Shown here: piece by piece, positions 40,314 through 50,751 of the stretch
Layout of the letters: the number at the start of each line of letters is the position of its first letter
Numbering within the stretch: the stretch's first letter is position 1
Assembly (NCBI GenBank): GCA_026014495.1
Contig: JAOZIF010000150.1
Span: 1 to 64,000, forward strand
DNA: 64,000 nt
Direction: 5' to 3'
Source of the DNA: Candidatus Bathyarchaeum sp.
Lineage (GTDB): Archaea > Thermoproteota > Bathyarchaeia > Bathyarchaeales > Bathyarchaeaceae
Notes under the pieces: generated by a model
Database searches by the model: none
Told to the model about the DNA's origin: nothing
Seen by the model: only the letters and a program-made list of their open reading frames with translations
Translations under genes and position numbers: made by a program

Positions 40314-41069
40314 GCCAGCCTTTTGCAGTATCTCCTTCACCGAATTGTAGGCAATTGACGTTTCTGGCAAATCAAGCAAAGATTTACCATAAAGAACATA
40401 GTTTTCTACTTCTTTGTCGTAGCTGATTTTTCCAAGGTATTCTAGTTTCGTTCTTTTGGTGACTTCTGCTTCTAGGTCTTCTGGCACTCTGTTGCCTCCA
40501 ACAACGTAGAAGTTGTTGAATTCTATCTTTATTTCGTTGGCTATTTTGTATGCTCGCTCTACATGGTGAAACGATTTCTGTGATGGGTCAATGATGTCGA
40601 ATATATCGTCGATTTTTGATGAGATTCGCCTGTTTAGGTGTTCTAGTCCACCTGGAGAGTCAATGATTACATACTGGTATGCTTTAATCAGACCTTGTAG
40701 CGCATTTTTTAGGGCATTGTTTGGAAGACAGTAACAGCCTTCAATGAATTTTGTTCCAATGGCCATGAAGTCAAAGTTTTGTCCCTCGTAGAGTCCAAGT
40801 TCCCAGATTTTGCTTTCAATTCTTTTGGATGGGGGCACTCCAACTGTGGTGCCTCCGCTTTCAAGGAAGGTTTCTACAAGTAATTCGGAGACAGTTTTTT
40901 TTCCTACTTCTTTTAGGTCGATTCCAAGCATTTCGGAGAGGTTCTGGTCTGGGTCTGCGTCGATAAGAAGTATTGGAGTTTCGCCTTTTTCGATGAAATA
41001 TTTTGTCATAAGGGAAACAAAGGTTGTTTTGCCGCTGCCTCCTCTACCCATGGTAACAAGTCTCTTCAT
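40308..41069 (-). CDS. CooC/MinD-like P-loop ATPase (metallocentre-insertion type)
   Basis: Deviant Walker A 'GRGGSGKTTFVSL', 'LLIDADPDQNLSEMLG', 'VIIDSPGGLEHLNRR'. Confidence 0.88.
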   Translation of the reverse strand: MKRLVTMGRGGSGKTTFVSLMTKYFIEKGETPILLIDADPDQNLSEMLGIDLKEVGKKTVSELLVETFLESGGTTVGVPPSKRIESKIWELGLYEGQNFDFMAIGTKFIEGCYCLPNNALKNALQGLIKAYQYVIIDSPGGLEHLNRRISSKIDDIFDIIDPSQKSFHHVERAYKIANEIKIEFNNFYVVGGNRVPEDLEAEVTKRTKLEYLGKISYDKEVENYVLYGKSLLDLPETSIAYNSVKEILQKAGY

Positions 41070-41121
41070 TATAGGTCACTTCCATTTCTCACGAAACCAA
41101 AATGCTTCACATAATTTATAG

Positions 41122-42258
41122 TTATTCAATTGGCACTGTTTGCTCTATTTTGTAGTCTGTTAGCACTTTGATTGTTCCCCGAAAAGCTGCGTCCAGTTCG
41201 GGGTCGCCTGTGTCTACTTTTAGTCTTTTGAGGTTTTTCATCTTGTTTTCTGTGGCGATGACAATTATGTTGTCTTTGCCTACTTTTTTGATTACCTTTG
41301 GGCTTATCTGCTGGTTTCCCCTGCCAAAAACAAAGCCTTGACCACCAATTGGCGTAACAACAATCTTAACCTGTTTTCCTTCTGTTGCCTCTAGAATCTG
41401 TTTTTCGTTCACGTCTTTTGCCACTATTTTTTTGTTAACAAAAAGGTCAACCCCAAGAAGTGTCTTTTTTTCATCCAATATGTCTCCTATTGTGCGTGTG
41501 GTTGTTCCTGCAGAGACAACATAAACAACATCATCTTCCATATTTTCTGTGACATAGACTGCTATTGCAGCTTGATTTCGTAACTCGCTCTCGGTCATGG
41601 GCGACGCCATCTTTGCTCCCTGAATCAACTGTGGCTCATACGGACTAAGCAAGTAGCCATGCAGCTTAGCAGAAACTCTGCCCTGCCTGAAAGCTTCTTC
41701 GTCTATATCCATAACTTCAGCCTCCCACAAAGGCAACTTTTTGTTTAGAAACCTTACTACAATTCTTGCCGCGGCTTTGGGGTCAACAGCAAAAACTGCG
41801 CTATGCATTTTAACTCCAGTTGGAACCCCCAAAACAGGAACCTGCATATCAACACCTGCTAGCACATCTCTGGCTGTTCCGTCTCCTCCGCAGAAGACAA
41901 GAAGGTCAACGCCTTCAACTGCGATGTTTTCTACAATATCTACCGTGTCTTGTGGCTGGGTGTCCTTTTTTTGTTCTCCAAAAACAGTGTAACAAAAATT
42001 GTGGTTTTTTGCTTCAGTTTCTCCCATTAGTCCTGCTCCGACCATGAGTTGCACATCTTTTTTGATTGACGTTAACACAGAAAGAAAAGTTTCTGCACGT
42101 GCTGGAGCTACAGGTGTTGCGCCAAGAATAACTGCTTTTTCGAGTATGTCCTTTCCGTCAGTGCCCTTTAGTCCGACTGCTCCGCCCATGCCTGCGATGG
42201 GATTAACTATGAAGCCTACTTTCTTTTTTGAACCTTCTTTGCTGTCGTTTAATGGCAA
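41122..42258 (-). CDS. ATP-NAD kinase family protein
   Basis: 'GFIVNPIAGMGGAVGLKGTDG', 'LLVFCGGDGTARDV', 'TPIGGQGFVFGRGNQQISPKVI'. Confidence 0.9.
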   Translation of the reverse strand: MPLNDSKEGSKKKVGFIVNPIAGMGGAVGLKGTDGKDILEKAVILGATPVAPARAETFLSVLTSIKKDVQLMVGAGLMGETEAKNHNFCYTVFGEQKKDTQPQDTVDIVENIAVEGVDLLVFCGGDGTARDVLAGVDMQVPVLGVPTGVKMHSAVFAVDPKAAARIVVRFLNKKLPLWEAEVMDIDEEAFRQGRVSAKLHGYLLSPYEPQLIQGAKMASPMTESELRNQAAIAVYVTENMEDDVVYVVSAGTTTRTIGDILDEKKTLLGVDLFVNKKIVAKDVNEKQILEATEGKQVKIVVTPIGGQGFVFGRGNQQISPKVIKKVGKDNIIVIATENKMKNLKRLKVDTGDPELDAAFRGTIKVLTDYKIEQTVPIE

Positions 42259-42305
42259 GAATGCTCAGTCCATGTTCAGTATGTTTTCACTTATGCTCTC
42301 GTCTT

Positions 42306-42749
42306 TTAGAGATACTTCTTTAGTGCATTTTCTAGAGGGTCTCGACCCACGGCGCCAACTATCTTCTCGGCGACAGTGCCGTTTTTGAATATTAGAAAGT
42401 GTGGTATGCTCATTATTCCATAGCGTCCAGCAATCTGAGAGTTTTCGTCGACGTTAACTTTTCCGAATAATGCTTTTCCTGCGTAAGCTTTTGCAAGCTC
42501 GTCCATAACCGGAGCCATCATTCTACAAGGCATACACCAGTCAGCCCAGAAATCAACCAAAACTGGCTTGTCAGTGTTCAGGAAGTTGTCAAAAGATGAG
42601 GAAGTCAGTTTAGTTACGCCTGCCTTAGCTTGGTCTAGCATTTTCTTTATTTTTTCTTCTTTTAATTTTTCAAGCTCTTTATCATCCATTGAAACAGTCA
42701 CCTCCAAAAAAGTAATCTTGTCTTTAGATTTCCAGTTGATGGGCGTCAT
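42306..42749 (-). CDS. Thioredoxin (WCMPC active site)
   Basis: 'DKPVLVDFWADWCMPCRMMAPVMDELA', 'GIMSIPHFLIFKNG'. Confidence 0.93.
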   Translation of the reverse strand: MTPINWKSKDKITFLEVTVSMDDKELEKLKEEKIKKMLDQAKAGVTKLTSSSFDNFLNTDKPVLVDFWADWCMPCRMMAPVMDELAKAYAGKALFGKVNVDENSQIAGRYGIMSIPHFLIFKNGTVAEKIVGAVGRDPLENALKKYL

Positions 42750-42952
42750 TAAAACATTATGGTTTTATTTCACGTAACCTTGCGTTATGCTTGAAGATTT
42801 GCCACAAAAAAGGAATTGTTAAATAATTTCATAATCCAACATTATTATCGACTGGCACTTGTCAAACACATCAATGGAACTAGTTATCATTCACTCAAAA
42901 TCAAACAAGAGATTTGATGCTATGCCATGAAATTTGAAGAAAAGGGGTATGA

Positions 42953-45412
42953 ATGACTAACGAAAAGAAAAAACGGATTGTCTTGGACATTGGGGGAATG
43001 AGTTGTGTTACTTGTGCCCAAACAATAGAGAAGCGGTTGCCCAAACTGAAGGGAGTAATTTATGCAACAATCAATTTTGCGGCAGAGAAGGCAATCATAG
43101 ACTATGACCCTAACCTAGTTGACCAAAAAGCCATCGAGGACGCCATCTCAGAAGTTGGCTACAGAGTAATCCATCAAAATGTTACTCTAAAAATTAGCGG
43201 AATGCACTGCGCCGTCTGCGCCCAGACAATAGAGAAGACCCTAAACCAAAAAGAGGGCGTGTACAAGGCTGTCGTCAATTTCGCTTTAGAAACTGCATCT
43301 GTCGAGTACAACGCTGAGCAAATTAGCTTAGAATCAATCAAGAAAGCCATACGCGAAGTGGGATACGACGTTATCGAACCCGAGGGGGGAGTGGAGGATG
43401 CAGAGCAAAAGGAAAGAGACAAAGAAATACGCTCACTAAAATATAAGCTAATTTTTGCTGTAGCAATAACCCTGCCTGTGGTTATTTACAGTAATTCGCG
43501 CTTTTTGCCATTCACTTTGCCTCTAGCCGATTTCACTCCATGGCTACTTTTTGTGTTATCTACGCCAGTTCACTTCATTGTTGGACACAGTTTCTTTGTA
43601 GGCGCATACAAAGCATTACGAAACAAGAACCCAAACATGGATGTACTAGTTACAATAGGCACATCAGCCGCGTACTTCTATAGCGTCTACATTACACTCT
43701 TGGGCGAAGGCAACCTGTATTACACCACCGCCGTATCATTGATGACCTTTCTTATTCTGGGCAGATTATTGGAGGCTACAGCCAAGGGCAGAACCTCCGC
43801 GGCTATAAGAAAACTCATGGGGCTTCGAGCCAAAACCGCGCGAGTAATACGTGACGGCAACGAAATCGAAGTTCCCGTGGAAGAAGTTCAGGTCGGCGAT
43901 GTTGTTGTTGTTCGTCCCGGAGAGAAGATACCCGTTGACGGGATAGTGACTGACGGCTACTCTGGGGTTGATGAGAAGGTGATAACTGGAGAAAGCATCC
44001 CTGTGGAAAAGAAGGTAGGCGACTCGGTTGTGGGCGCAACCATAAACAAAACTGGTATGCTCAAATTCAAGGCAACAAAGGTCGGCGCTGACACGGTTCT
44101 TGCCCAGATTATTAAGCTGGTTGAAAACGCGTTGGGGTCAAAGGCGCCCATCCAAAGGCTAGTGGATGTTGTAAGCAGCTACTTTGTTCCCGCCGTATTG
44201 ATAACCGCAACATCCGCTTTCATTGTTTGGTATCTGCTGGGAATGGGTTTCACTTTTGCGCTCACCATCTTTATTGCCGTTCTAATTATTGCATGTCCAT
44301 GCGCTATGGGCTTAGCTACTCCAACAGCAATTATGGTGGGTGTTGGGAAAGGGGCAGAAAATGGTGTTTTAATTAAGAGCGGAGAAGCTCTGGAAACCGC
44401 CCACAAGCTTCAGGCAATAGTGTTTGACAAGACTGGGACACTAACCAAGGGAGAGCCTGAGGTCACCGACATTATTTCTGCATCTTCTTTAGTTGGTAAC
44501 CCAAAAAAAGTCAAAGTTAACGAAGAGGAACTGTTACTGTTTGCTGCTGTTGCAGAGAAAAACTCAGAGCATCCTCTTGGAGAAGCAATAGTGAGAAAGG
44601 CAACCGAGAAGCACCTTGAGGTTGCTGACCCCGAATTCTTTAATGCCATACCCGGATACGGCGTGGAAGTGAAATACAACAAAAAGACGATTTTGCTTGG
44701 TAACCGCAAGCTGATGGAAAACAACAACATATCCATCAATTTGCTTGAGGAAACCATGAAGGCACTAGAGGAGAATGGCAAAACCGCTATGCTTGTGGCA
44801 GTAGATAATGAGGCTGCTGGTTTGATTGCTGTTGCTGATACTTTGATGGAATATTCTGTAGAAGCGGTGAAGACTCTGCAGAGTATGGGTCTTGAAGTGA
44901 TAATGCTTACTGGAGACAATACACGAACAGCGAACGCTATTGCAAAGCAAGTTGGCGTGGACCGTGTATTGGCAGAAGTACTTCCGCAAGATAAAGCAAA
45001 CGAGATTAAACGCTTGCAAGATGAAGGCAAAATAGTTGCAATGGTTGGGGATGGAATTAATGATGCTCCTGCATTAGCGCAGGCGAATATTGGAGTAGCT
45101 GTTGGAAGCGGAACCGATGTTGCTATGGAAACTGGCGACATTGTGCTGGTAAAAAACGACCTGCGAGATGTAGTCACCAGCATCCAACTCAGCAGAGCTA
45201 CAATGAGTAAAATTAAGCAAGGACTGTTTTGGGCATTCGCTTACAATACTGTACTGATTCCCGTAGCTGCTGGAGTCCTGTATCCCTTTGACATTTTACT
45301 GGACCCCATCTTTGCGGCTGCGGCGATGGCTTTTAGTTCAGTGTCCGTGGTCACCAATGCATCTCTTCTGAGACGGTTTAAACCAAAACTTGAAACAGGA
45401 GGTGAAAACTGA
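42953..45412 (+). CDS. copA: Copper-translocating P1B-type ATPase
   Basis: Two HMA domains (GMSCVTC, GMHCAVC), CPC in '[13 protein letters not shown]', [17 protein letters not shown]. Confidence 0.96.
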   Translation: MTNEKKKRIVLDIGGMSCVTCAQTIEKRLPKLKGVIYATINFAAEKAIIDYDPNLVDQKAIEDAISEVGYRVIHQNVTLKISGMHCAVCAQTIEKTLNQKEGVYKAVVNFALETASVEYNAEQISLESIKKAIREVGYDVIEPEGGVEDAEQKERDKEIRSLKYKLIFAVAITLPVVIYSNSRFLPFTLPLADFTPWLLFVLSTPVHFIVGHSFFVGAYKALRNKNPNMDVLVTIGTSAAYFYSVYITLLGEGNLYYTTAVSLMTFLILGRLLEATAKGRTSAAIRKLMGLRAKTARVIRDGNEIEVPVEEVQVGDVVVVRPGEKIPVDGIVTDGYSGVDEKVITGESIPVEKKVGDSVVGATINKTGMLKFKATKVGADTVLAQIIKLVENALGSKAPIQRLVDVVSSYFVPAVLITATSAFIVWYLLGMGFTFALTIFIAVLIIACPCAMGLATPTAIMVGVGKGAENGVLIKSGEALETAHKLQAIVFDKTGTLTKGEPEVTDIISASSLVGNPKKVKVNEEELLLFAAVAEKNSEHPLGEAIVRKATEKHLEVADPEFFNAIPGYGVEVKYNKKTILLGNRKLMENNNISINLLEETMKALEENGKTAMLVAVDNEAAGLIAVADTLMEYSVEAVKTLQSMGLEVIMLTGDNTRTANAIAKQVGVDRVLAEVLPQDKANEIKRLQDEGKIVAMVGDGINDAPALAQANIGVAVGSGTDVAMETGDIVLVKNDLRDVVTSIQLSRATMSKIKQGLFWAFAYNTVLIPVAAGVLYPFDILLDPIFAAAAMAFSSVSVVTNASLLRRFKPKLETGGEN

Positions 45413-45559
45413 ATGGCAATTGACCCAGTTTGTAAAATGAAAGTGGACGAAAAAACGGCAAAGCACAAAGCCGTTTACAAAGGAAAAACCTACTACTTCT
45501 GTGCTCCCGGATGCAAAATAGCCTTTGAAGAGAACCCTGAAAAATACCTCAAAGCATAA
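45413..45559 (+). CDS. YHS-domain small protein, 48 aa
   Basis: MAIDPVCKMKVDEKTAKHKAVYKGKTYYFCAPGCKIAFEENPEKYLKA; start immediately follows the copA stop. Not in ORF track. Confidence 0.92.
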   Translation: MAIDPVCKMKVDEKTAKHKAVYKGKTYYFCAPGCKIAFEENPEKYLKA

Positions 45560-45663
45560 CAAACAGACAACGCATGCAAAAATCAAGTAATGGCTAGCAG
45601 TTAACATGCTGCTTTAACATCGATAAGGTTATTAGTTTTTTTAAACATTGAAGTTTAGCCTCT

Positions 45664-45739
45664 GGTGGGGTGGCTGAATGGTTTAGGCGGCAGCCTGCAG
45701 AGTTGCTCTATAAGGGTTCAATTCCCTTCCCCACCTCCA
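45664..45739 (+). tRNA. tRNA-Cys (anticodon GCA), CCA encoded
   Basis: Acceptor GGTGGGG/CCCCACC, anticodon arm GCAGC-CTGCAGA-GTTGC, T arm AAGGG-TTCAATT-CCCTT, discriminator T, CCA. Confidence 0.95.
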
Positions 45740-45931
45740 AAACTCCTATTGTGGTCTCCTTTTTGTGATGAATCAAAAAACTATGCTACAAAGAAACTAG
45801 TTTCAAAGAAGCAAATAGTGTTCTTTGGAACATGGTAAAGAACTGTATCTTTCTGCTCCTAAATCTGTTGGTGGTTTATCTGTGAGAAATTAGTTCATTT
45901 ATGTGGAAAAAAGAGTCAATCTTGTTCTCTT

Positions 45932-46132
45932 TTAGTTTCCAACATAATATCTGTGGTTTTCAGTCTTCTTTATTTTGCCAAGAAAAACTCCTGCAAAATA
46001 GTCTAACCAGTACTGTTCTTGCAGGTCTAGTTTAGCTTCTTCAAATGTTACTGCTTTTTCTTTTGAAGTTGCGCCTGCTTTCTCAAATTTACGAATAAGT
46101 TTGTTTTGTATTTTAAATTGAATCCCGGACAT
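45932..46132 (-). CDS. Small hypothetical protein
   Basis: 66 aa from internal Met (MSGIQFKIQNKLIRKFEKAGATSKEKAVTFEEAKLDLQEQYWLDYFAGVFLGKIKKTENHRYYVGN). Confidence 0.6.
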   Translation of the reverse strand: MSGIQFKIQNKLIRKFEKAGATSKEKAVTFEEAKLDLQEQYWLDYFAGVFLGKIKKTENHRYYVGN

Positions 46133-46456
46133 AGACAAATCTTTACTTTCCCTCCTTTTTATCCACTGTTTAGTTGATAGAAGACTCAAAATGAAGGACA
46201 AAAACTTTGATTCTTGTCAAGGTCCATTAAGAAAATACTACCACTATATAGTAACACGTTGTCTCTTATTAATACAGCACTTTTAGTGTCATGCAAGAAA
46301 GCGTGACTGTGGGTTCATTTGTTGTCTTCTCCACAACGTAAACACCATAGTAGTTTGTTTACCTGTTTTGTGCTGAGAATTACACCCAGTTTGTGGCTGG
46401 TTTAGAAAGTTTAAAGTTTAGATAAACTAGTTAACAGTGTATCAGTAGGAGAGGCG

Positions 46457-47638
46457 TTGAATCTGGAAAAGAAAAAACTAGTTTTTGTTATATGCCTCAT
46501 TGTTGTTCTTTTTGCAAGTGCTTTTAGTGTATTGGTGCTGTTGGTTGACGAAGGTCCTCAAGGTGAGGAATATGCAGCTTTAGCTGAACAATTGCTAAGT
46601 GACGCTCGAGAAGACTTTGAATCCATTCGTGGAACGCCTGTTAGGGAAGTAGTTCTTGAAGTAGTAAATGAAACATGGGTGCTCGAAAACTGGGGTGTAG
46701 CCTATGTTGACGTTGACGAAATAGCTATGGAAGAAAACATCTACAAGGCCTTGTTTATGATCGCTCAGGATGTCAACTTGACTGATGTTGAGCTTAAGTG
46801 GGTTGGCAGTTATCATGCAGCAAAGTGGAAAGGCACAATCTATGTTGTTGAAGAGAACTTTGATGTAACCAACGAGTTTAAGGCTACGTCAACTTTTGTT
46901 CATGAGTTAACCCACATCATGCAAGATGAGTACTCTTTTCCGACAAGAACAACATTTGATGGTGGCAAAGCCTTATCTTCTTTGAAGGAGGGAGATGCAA
47001 CCTTAATGGCTGATACCTTCAAAAACGGTGGAGTTGTGCCTTCTTTGGCCGAAGTGAATATTCCTAGTTCGTCGACTCTTCCAGAATCTATTAACAAACT
47101 TAACAGATTTGTATACCGTTATGGTGTCGAATTTGTTAAAGCCCTGTATTATCATGATGATGGTGGCTGGAACGCTGTTGACGAAGCATACGAGAATCCG
47201 CCTAACACGACCGAACAGATAATGCACCCTGAAAAATACTTTGCAATGGAAGATGCCCTAACTGTTGAAGCGACATCCATAACTGGGGATTGGACTTTAA
47301 CAATGACGGACAGTTTTGGGGAATACTATATTCTTGTTATGCTGGATAATTGGCTTTCCAGTGATGCTGCAAAGCTGGCAGCGGAAGGCTGGGGCGGAGA
47401 TACATTCAACTATTACAATGGTGGTGACGATTTTCTTTTTACTTGGGACATTGTTTGGGATTCTAATGAAGACGCTTACGAATTTTATACAGTATTTCAG
47501 GACATGATGGACAAAACATCTGCAACTAACAAGACTGATGATTGCTGGTTTGCGTATGGAAGATACCTTTCAATTCAATGGACTGAAAACTCGACTTTGA
47601 TATCAAGTTCAACTAATGAAACTTTGTCTATTGGCTGA
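46457..47638 (+). CDS. Membrane-tethered/secreted HExxH metalloprotease-like protein
   Basis: N-terminal TM, 'STFVHELTHIMQDEYSFP'; TTG start. Confidence 0.8.
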   Translation: MNLEKKKLVFVICLIVVLFASAFSVLVLLVDEGPQGEEYAALAEQLLSDAREDFESIRGTPVREVVLEVVNETWVLENWGVAYVDVDEIAMEENIYKALFMIAQDVNLTDVELKWVGSYHAAKWKGTIYVVEENFDVTNEFKATSTFVHELTHIMQDEYSFPTRTTFDGGKALSSLKEGDATLMADTFKNGGVVPSLAEVNIPSSSTLPESINKLNRFVYRYGVEFVKALYYHDDGGWNAVDEAYENPPNTTEQIMHPEKYFAMEDALTVEATSITGDWTLTMTDSFGEYYILVMLDNWLSSDAAKLAAEGWGGDTFNYYNGGDDFLFTWDIVWDSNEDAYEFYTVFQDMMDKTSATNKTDDCWFAYGRYLSIQWTENSTLISSSTNETLSIG

Positions 47639-47640
47639 AA

Positions 47641-48360
47641 TTGTTATATACTTTTTTAGGTTTAGATTTCTCACAGCTAAGGAGAATGGGGGCAATGAAT
47701 AAAATAACTGATTTTTCTGACTTATCGCAGGCTCTTGTAGACAAGACACTTACAAAACAAGGGCTTCTGAAAACAGTTAGGCAAGATTTTAGTATGATTC
47801 CTTTACTGCTTACGGGAGTTGGTTCTCCAAAAGCTGCTGTTAGATACGGCTGTGCAAAAGTGCTGATGGATTTAAGTGAAGACTACCCCGAGAAATTGTA
47901 TCCCCACATGGACGTATTCGTTGACATGTTGGACAGCAAGTATCGTATCATAATTTGGAATGCATTGGCTATACTCGCAAATCTAACTCGAGTTGACGCA
48001 GACAAAAAGTTTGATGCCATTTTTGACAAGTATTACAGCTTTTTAGATCACGATTACATGGTTACAGTGGCTAATGTTGTTGGCAACTCAGCTAAGATTG
48101 CGTTGGCGAAGCCCTATCTTATATCTGGTATTACTGATGAGTTGCTCAAAGTTCAACATCTATCCTTAACTCCTCATCTAACTGAAGAATGCAAGAGAGT
48201 CATAGCTCAGCAAACTATCAAATCTTTTGATTTGTTTTTTGACCAAATTAGTCAAAAAGAAAACGTGCTCTCCTTTGTTAAGATACATCTTGATAGCCCA
48301 CGAGAAAAGCTTAGACTAGCTGCAGAAATTTTTGTTAAAAAATGGGGCAATTCATTCTAA
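47641..48360 (+). CDS. HEAT-repeat-like protein (start probably downstream ATG)
   Basis: 'VRYGCAKVLMDLSEDYPEKLYPHMDVFVDMLDSKYRIIIWNALAILANLTRVD'. Confidence 0.75.
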   Translation: MLYTFLGLDFSQLRRMGAMNKITDFSDLSQALVDKTLTKQGLLKTVRQDFSMIPLLLTGVGSPKAAVRYGCAKVLMDLSEDYPEKLYPHMDVFVDMLDSKYRIIIWNALAILANLTRVDADKKFDAIFDKYYSFLDHDYMVTVANVVGNSAKIALAKPYLISGITDELLKVQHLSLTPHLTEECKRVIAQQTIKSFDLFFDQISQKENVLSFVKIHLDSPREKLRLAAEIFVKKWGNSF

Positions 48361-48525
48361 TTGTGTGGTATCGTAGCCTGATAGTGTTGCTGAATACTTG
48401 GGCTGTATGTTAAAATATGCTTTAGGACGTGAAGTGTATTTCTGTTGTTCCTGTCTACAAAAACGGATTCAGACTTCAGAACCTTTTAATTATATTATGC
48501 ATAAAAACTTGAAAGGAGTTCCTAA

Positions 48526-48645
48526 ATGAAAGTAGATGAATCTTTTGAAACACTGTTGAAACGCCGCGGGTGCTCTGATAAAGCAATCAAGGAACTCTGG
48601 AAATGGTTTGATTATTCAGAAAAAAAGGGCGTTGCCAGCTTCTAA
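48526..48645 (+). CDS. 39-aa small protein
   Basis: MKVDESFETLLKRRGCSDKAIKELWKWFDYSEKKGVASF, strong SD gaaaggag upstream. Not in ORF track. Confidence 0.7.
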   Translation: MKVDESFETLLKRRGCSDKAIKELWKWFDYSEKKGVASF

Positions 48646-48710
48646 CAGGCTCATTTAGAATCAACTTTTTAATATTATACTTTGTAGTTATACTATCTGA
48701 GTTGGGCTAA

Positions 48711-49211
48711 TTGGTTGGAAAACAAAAAACTGCAATCCAGATTTCTTTAATGGCTGTTATGTCCGCACTGGTAAGCGTGGGAACCCTGATTGTCCAGATT
48801 CCTAACACTATGGGCGGCTACTTTAACGTTGGAGATGTCATGATTTTTGTTGCTGCACTAACTTTTGGTCCTCTTGTAGGCGGTGTTGCAGGTGGATTAG
48901 GCTCAGCTATAGCAGATGTTATAAGCTTTCCAGTATTTGCTGTTCCAACTTTGGTTGTCAAAGGTTTAGAAGGTTTACTGGCAGGCTTGGTTACAAGCAA
49001 GAAAAGTGTTTTTCGTGATGTTCTTGCAGTAGTTATTGCTGGAACCGAGATGATTATCGGTTATTTTCTGGTTGAGGTTTATCTTTGGGGTGTAGGTAGT
49101 GCGTTGGCGGAAGTTCCGGCAAATATTGCCCAAATTGCTGTTGGTGGTCTTGTTGGAATTCCTATTGCTCTTGTTTTGCGTAGAAGACTACCTGAAATCC
49201 TTAGGGAATAA
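48711..49211 (+). CDS. ECF transporter S component-like membrane protein
   Basis: 'FNVGDVMIFVAALTFGPLVGGVAGGLGSAIADVI'; TTG start. Confidence 0.87.
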   Translation: MVGKQKTAIQISLMAVMSALVSVGTLIVQIPNTMGGYFNVGDVMIFVAALTFGPLVGGVAGGLGSAIADVISFPVFAVPTLVVKGLEGLLAGLVTSKKSVFRDVLAVVIAGTEMIIGYFLVEVYLWGVGSALAEVPANIAQIAVGGLVGIPIALVLRRRLPEILRE

Positions 49212-49291
49212 AATGTGCGTAAACATTTTTACGGTAGCGCATACAGTTTTCTAGTCTCGATGTTTAGTTTCATTAAGGTGGACCATGAAGC

Positions 49292-50719
49292 ATGGTTGGC
49301 AACTTGTCAAGAACACCAAAAAAGCTGAAGAAGGCTCTAGTAGTTGTTTTTCGGCGTGACCCTTCAAAGGTCAAAAGTGTTTTAGAATCAGAAGGTTTTG
49401 AGGTTGTTGACCAGAACCCTGATTTTATTGTCTGTTATGGCGGAGACGGCACTGTCCTGTTTAGTGAGCGAGAGTTTCCTGAGGTTCCAAAGCTTATCAT
49501 CAAAACTTCACGAGCATGCAGAATGTATGATTATGCCCTAAGCGACCTGCGTGAGTTGTTGTCTAAGCTTAAGGATGGCAAATACCTGATTCATTTTGAG
49601 ATGAAACTAGAGACAGTGGCTAAGGGCGAACGTCTTGTTGGTTTGAATGAGATTCAGGTTCACCTAAAGTTGCCAATTTATGCTGTGAGATTTTCTTTAT
49701 CTGTTGATGGAAAACAGTATAATGAGCTGATTGGTGACGGCGTAATTGTTGCCACCTCCTTTGGTTCCACAGCATACTACAAGGCAACTGGAGGAAAGAG
49801 TTTCGAAAAGGGACTTGGCATCTCCTTTAACAATCTGCACAACAATGATGCAAAGAGCTTTGTGGTTCCAGAAGATTCAGTTGTGACTCTGACAATCACT
49901 AGGGGTCCTGCGTGGCTGTTGGCTGATAACAACGAAAACTTTGTTGCATTGGATGCGGGAGACAAAATAGCTATCCGCAAGTCTGAGAGTGTTGCCAATT
50001 TCATTTACTTTGATTCTCCAGTAGAGTCCACGCCATCTAATTTGGGTGCGCATTCCTTTTTGAAGATAGGACATAGAGGAGCAAGAGCTTACGAGCCAGA
50101 GAATACCCTGCGGAGCTTCCGGAAAGCTATTGAGCTTGGGGTTGACGCAGTGGAACTGGATGTTAGAAAAACAAAGGATGACCAGATTGTTGTTATCCAC
50201 AATGATGACGTGAACAAAACCACTAATGGCAAAGGCGCGGTTAGTGAGCTTACTTTAGAACAGATAAAGCAACTATTTACCGAGAAAGGCGAGCCGATAC
50301 CTACCTTAGATGAAGTGCTGGATTCTGTGGGTAAGCAGGTGAAGGTTCTTATTGAGCTTAAGGAAACTGGACTTGAAGAGCAGGTCATGGATTTGATTAG
50401 CAAGAAAGGGCTGGTTGAGAATGTGGTAATCATTTCTTTCCATGAAGATGCCCTGAGGAATGTTAGGGCACTAAATGCTGATGTGGCAACTGGTTTGGTT
50501 TATGTGCGTCACAAGAACCCCATACAGGCAGCTTTGGATTTGAAAGCACAGTATCTGTTGTCACTGTATAGTTTCACTCACTCTGCAACCATCAAAAAAG
50601 CTCATGAAAACGGGTTAAAGGTGATTGTGTGGACCATTAATAAAAAAGAAGATGTTGCGGTCTACAGAAAAAAAGGCGTTGACGGCATAGCAAGCGACAG
50701 TCCCGACATCTTAAATTAA
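49292..50719 (+). CDS. NAD kinase - glycerophosphodiester phosphodiesterase fusion
   Basis: N-terminal 'CYGGDGTVLFSERE', 'GDGVIVATSFGSTAYYKATGG'; C-terminal 'IGHRGARAYEPENTLRSFRKAIELGVDAVELDVRKTKDDQIVVIHND'. Confidence 0.92.
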   Translation: MVGNLSRTPKKLKKALVVVFRRDPSKVKSVLESEGFEVVDQNPDFIVCYGGDGTVLFSEREFPEVPKLIIKTSRACRMYDYALSDLRELLSKLKDGKYLIHFEMKLETVAKGERLVGLNEIQVHLKLPIYAVRFSLSVDGKQYNELIGDGVIVATSFGSTAYYKATGGKSFEKGLGISFNNLHNNDAKSFVVPEDSVVTLTITRGPAWLLADNNENFVALDAGDKIAIRKSESVANFIYFDSPVESTPSNLGAHSFLKIGHRGARAYEPENTLRSFRKAIELGVDAVELDVRKTKDDQIVVIHNDDVNKTTNGKGAVSELTLEQIKQLFTEKGEPIPTLDEVLDSVGKQVKVLIELKETGLEEQVMDLISKKGLVENVVIISFHEDALRNVRALNADVATGLVYVRHKNPIQAALDLKAQYLLSLYSFTHSATIKKAHENGLKVIVWTINKKEDVAVYRKKGVDGIASDSPDILN

Positions 50720-50751
50720 GAATTAATTGGCGTTGTTCTTGCTTGGAATTT

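Noticed and set aside
44410-45183. 257-aa minus-strand ORF inside copA
   Set aside because: Antisense shadow ORF of a strongly conserved P-type ATPase; Ser/Thr-rich composition typical of antisense frames.
45760-45800. GTGATGA downstream of tRNA-Cys as a second C/D sRNA
   Set aside because: No CTGA box within the expected guide distance and no terminal stem.
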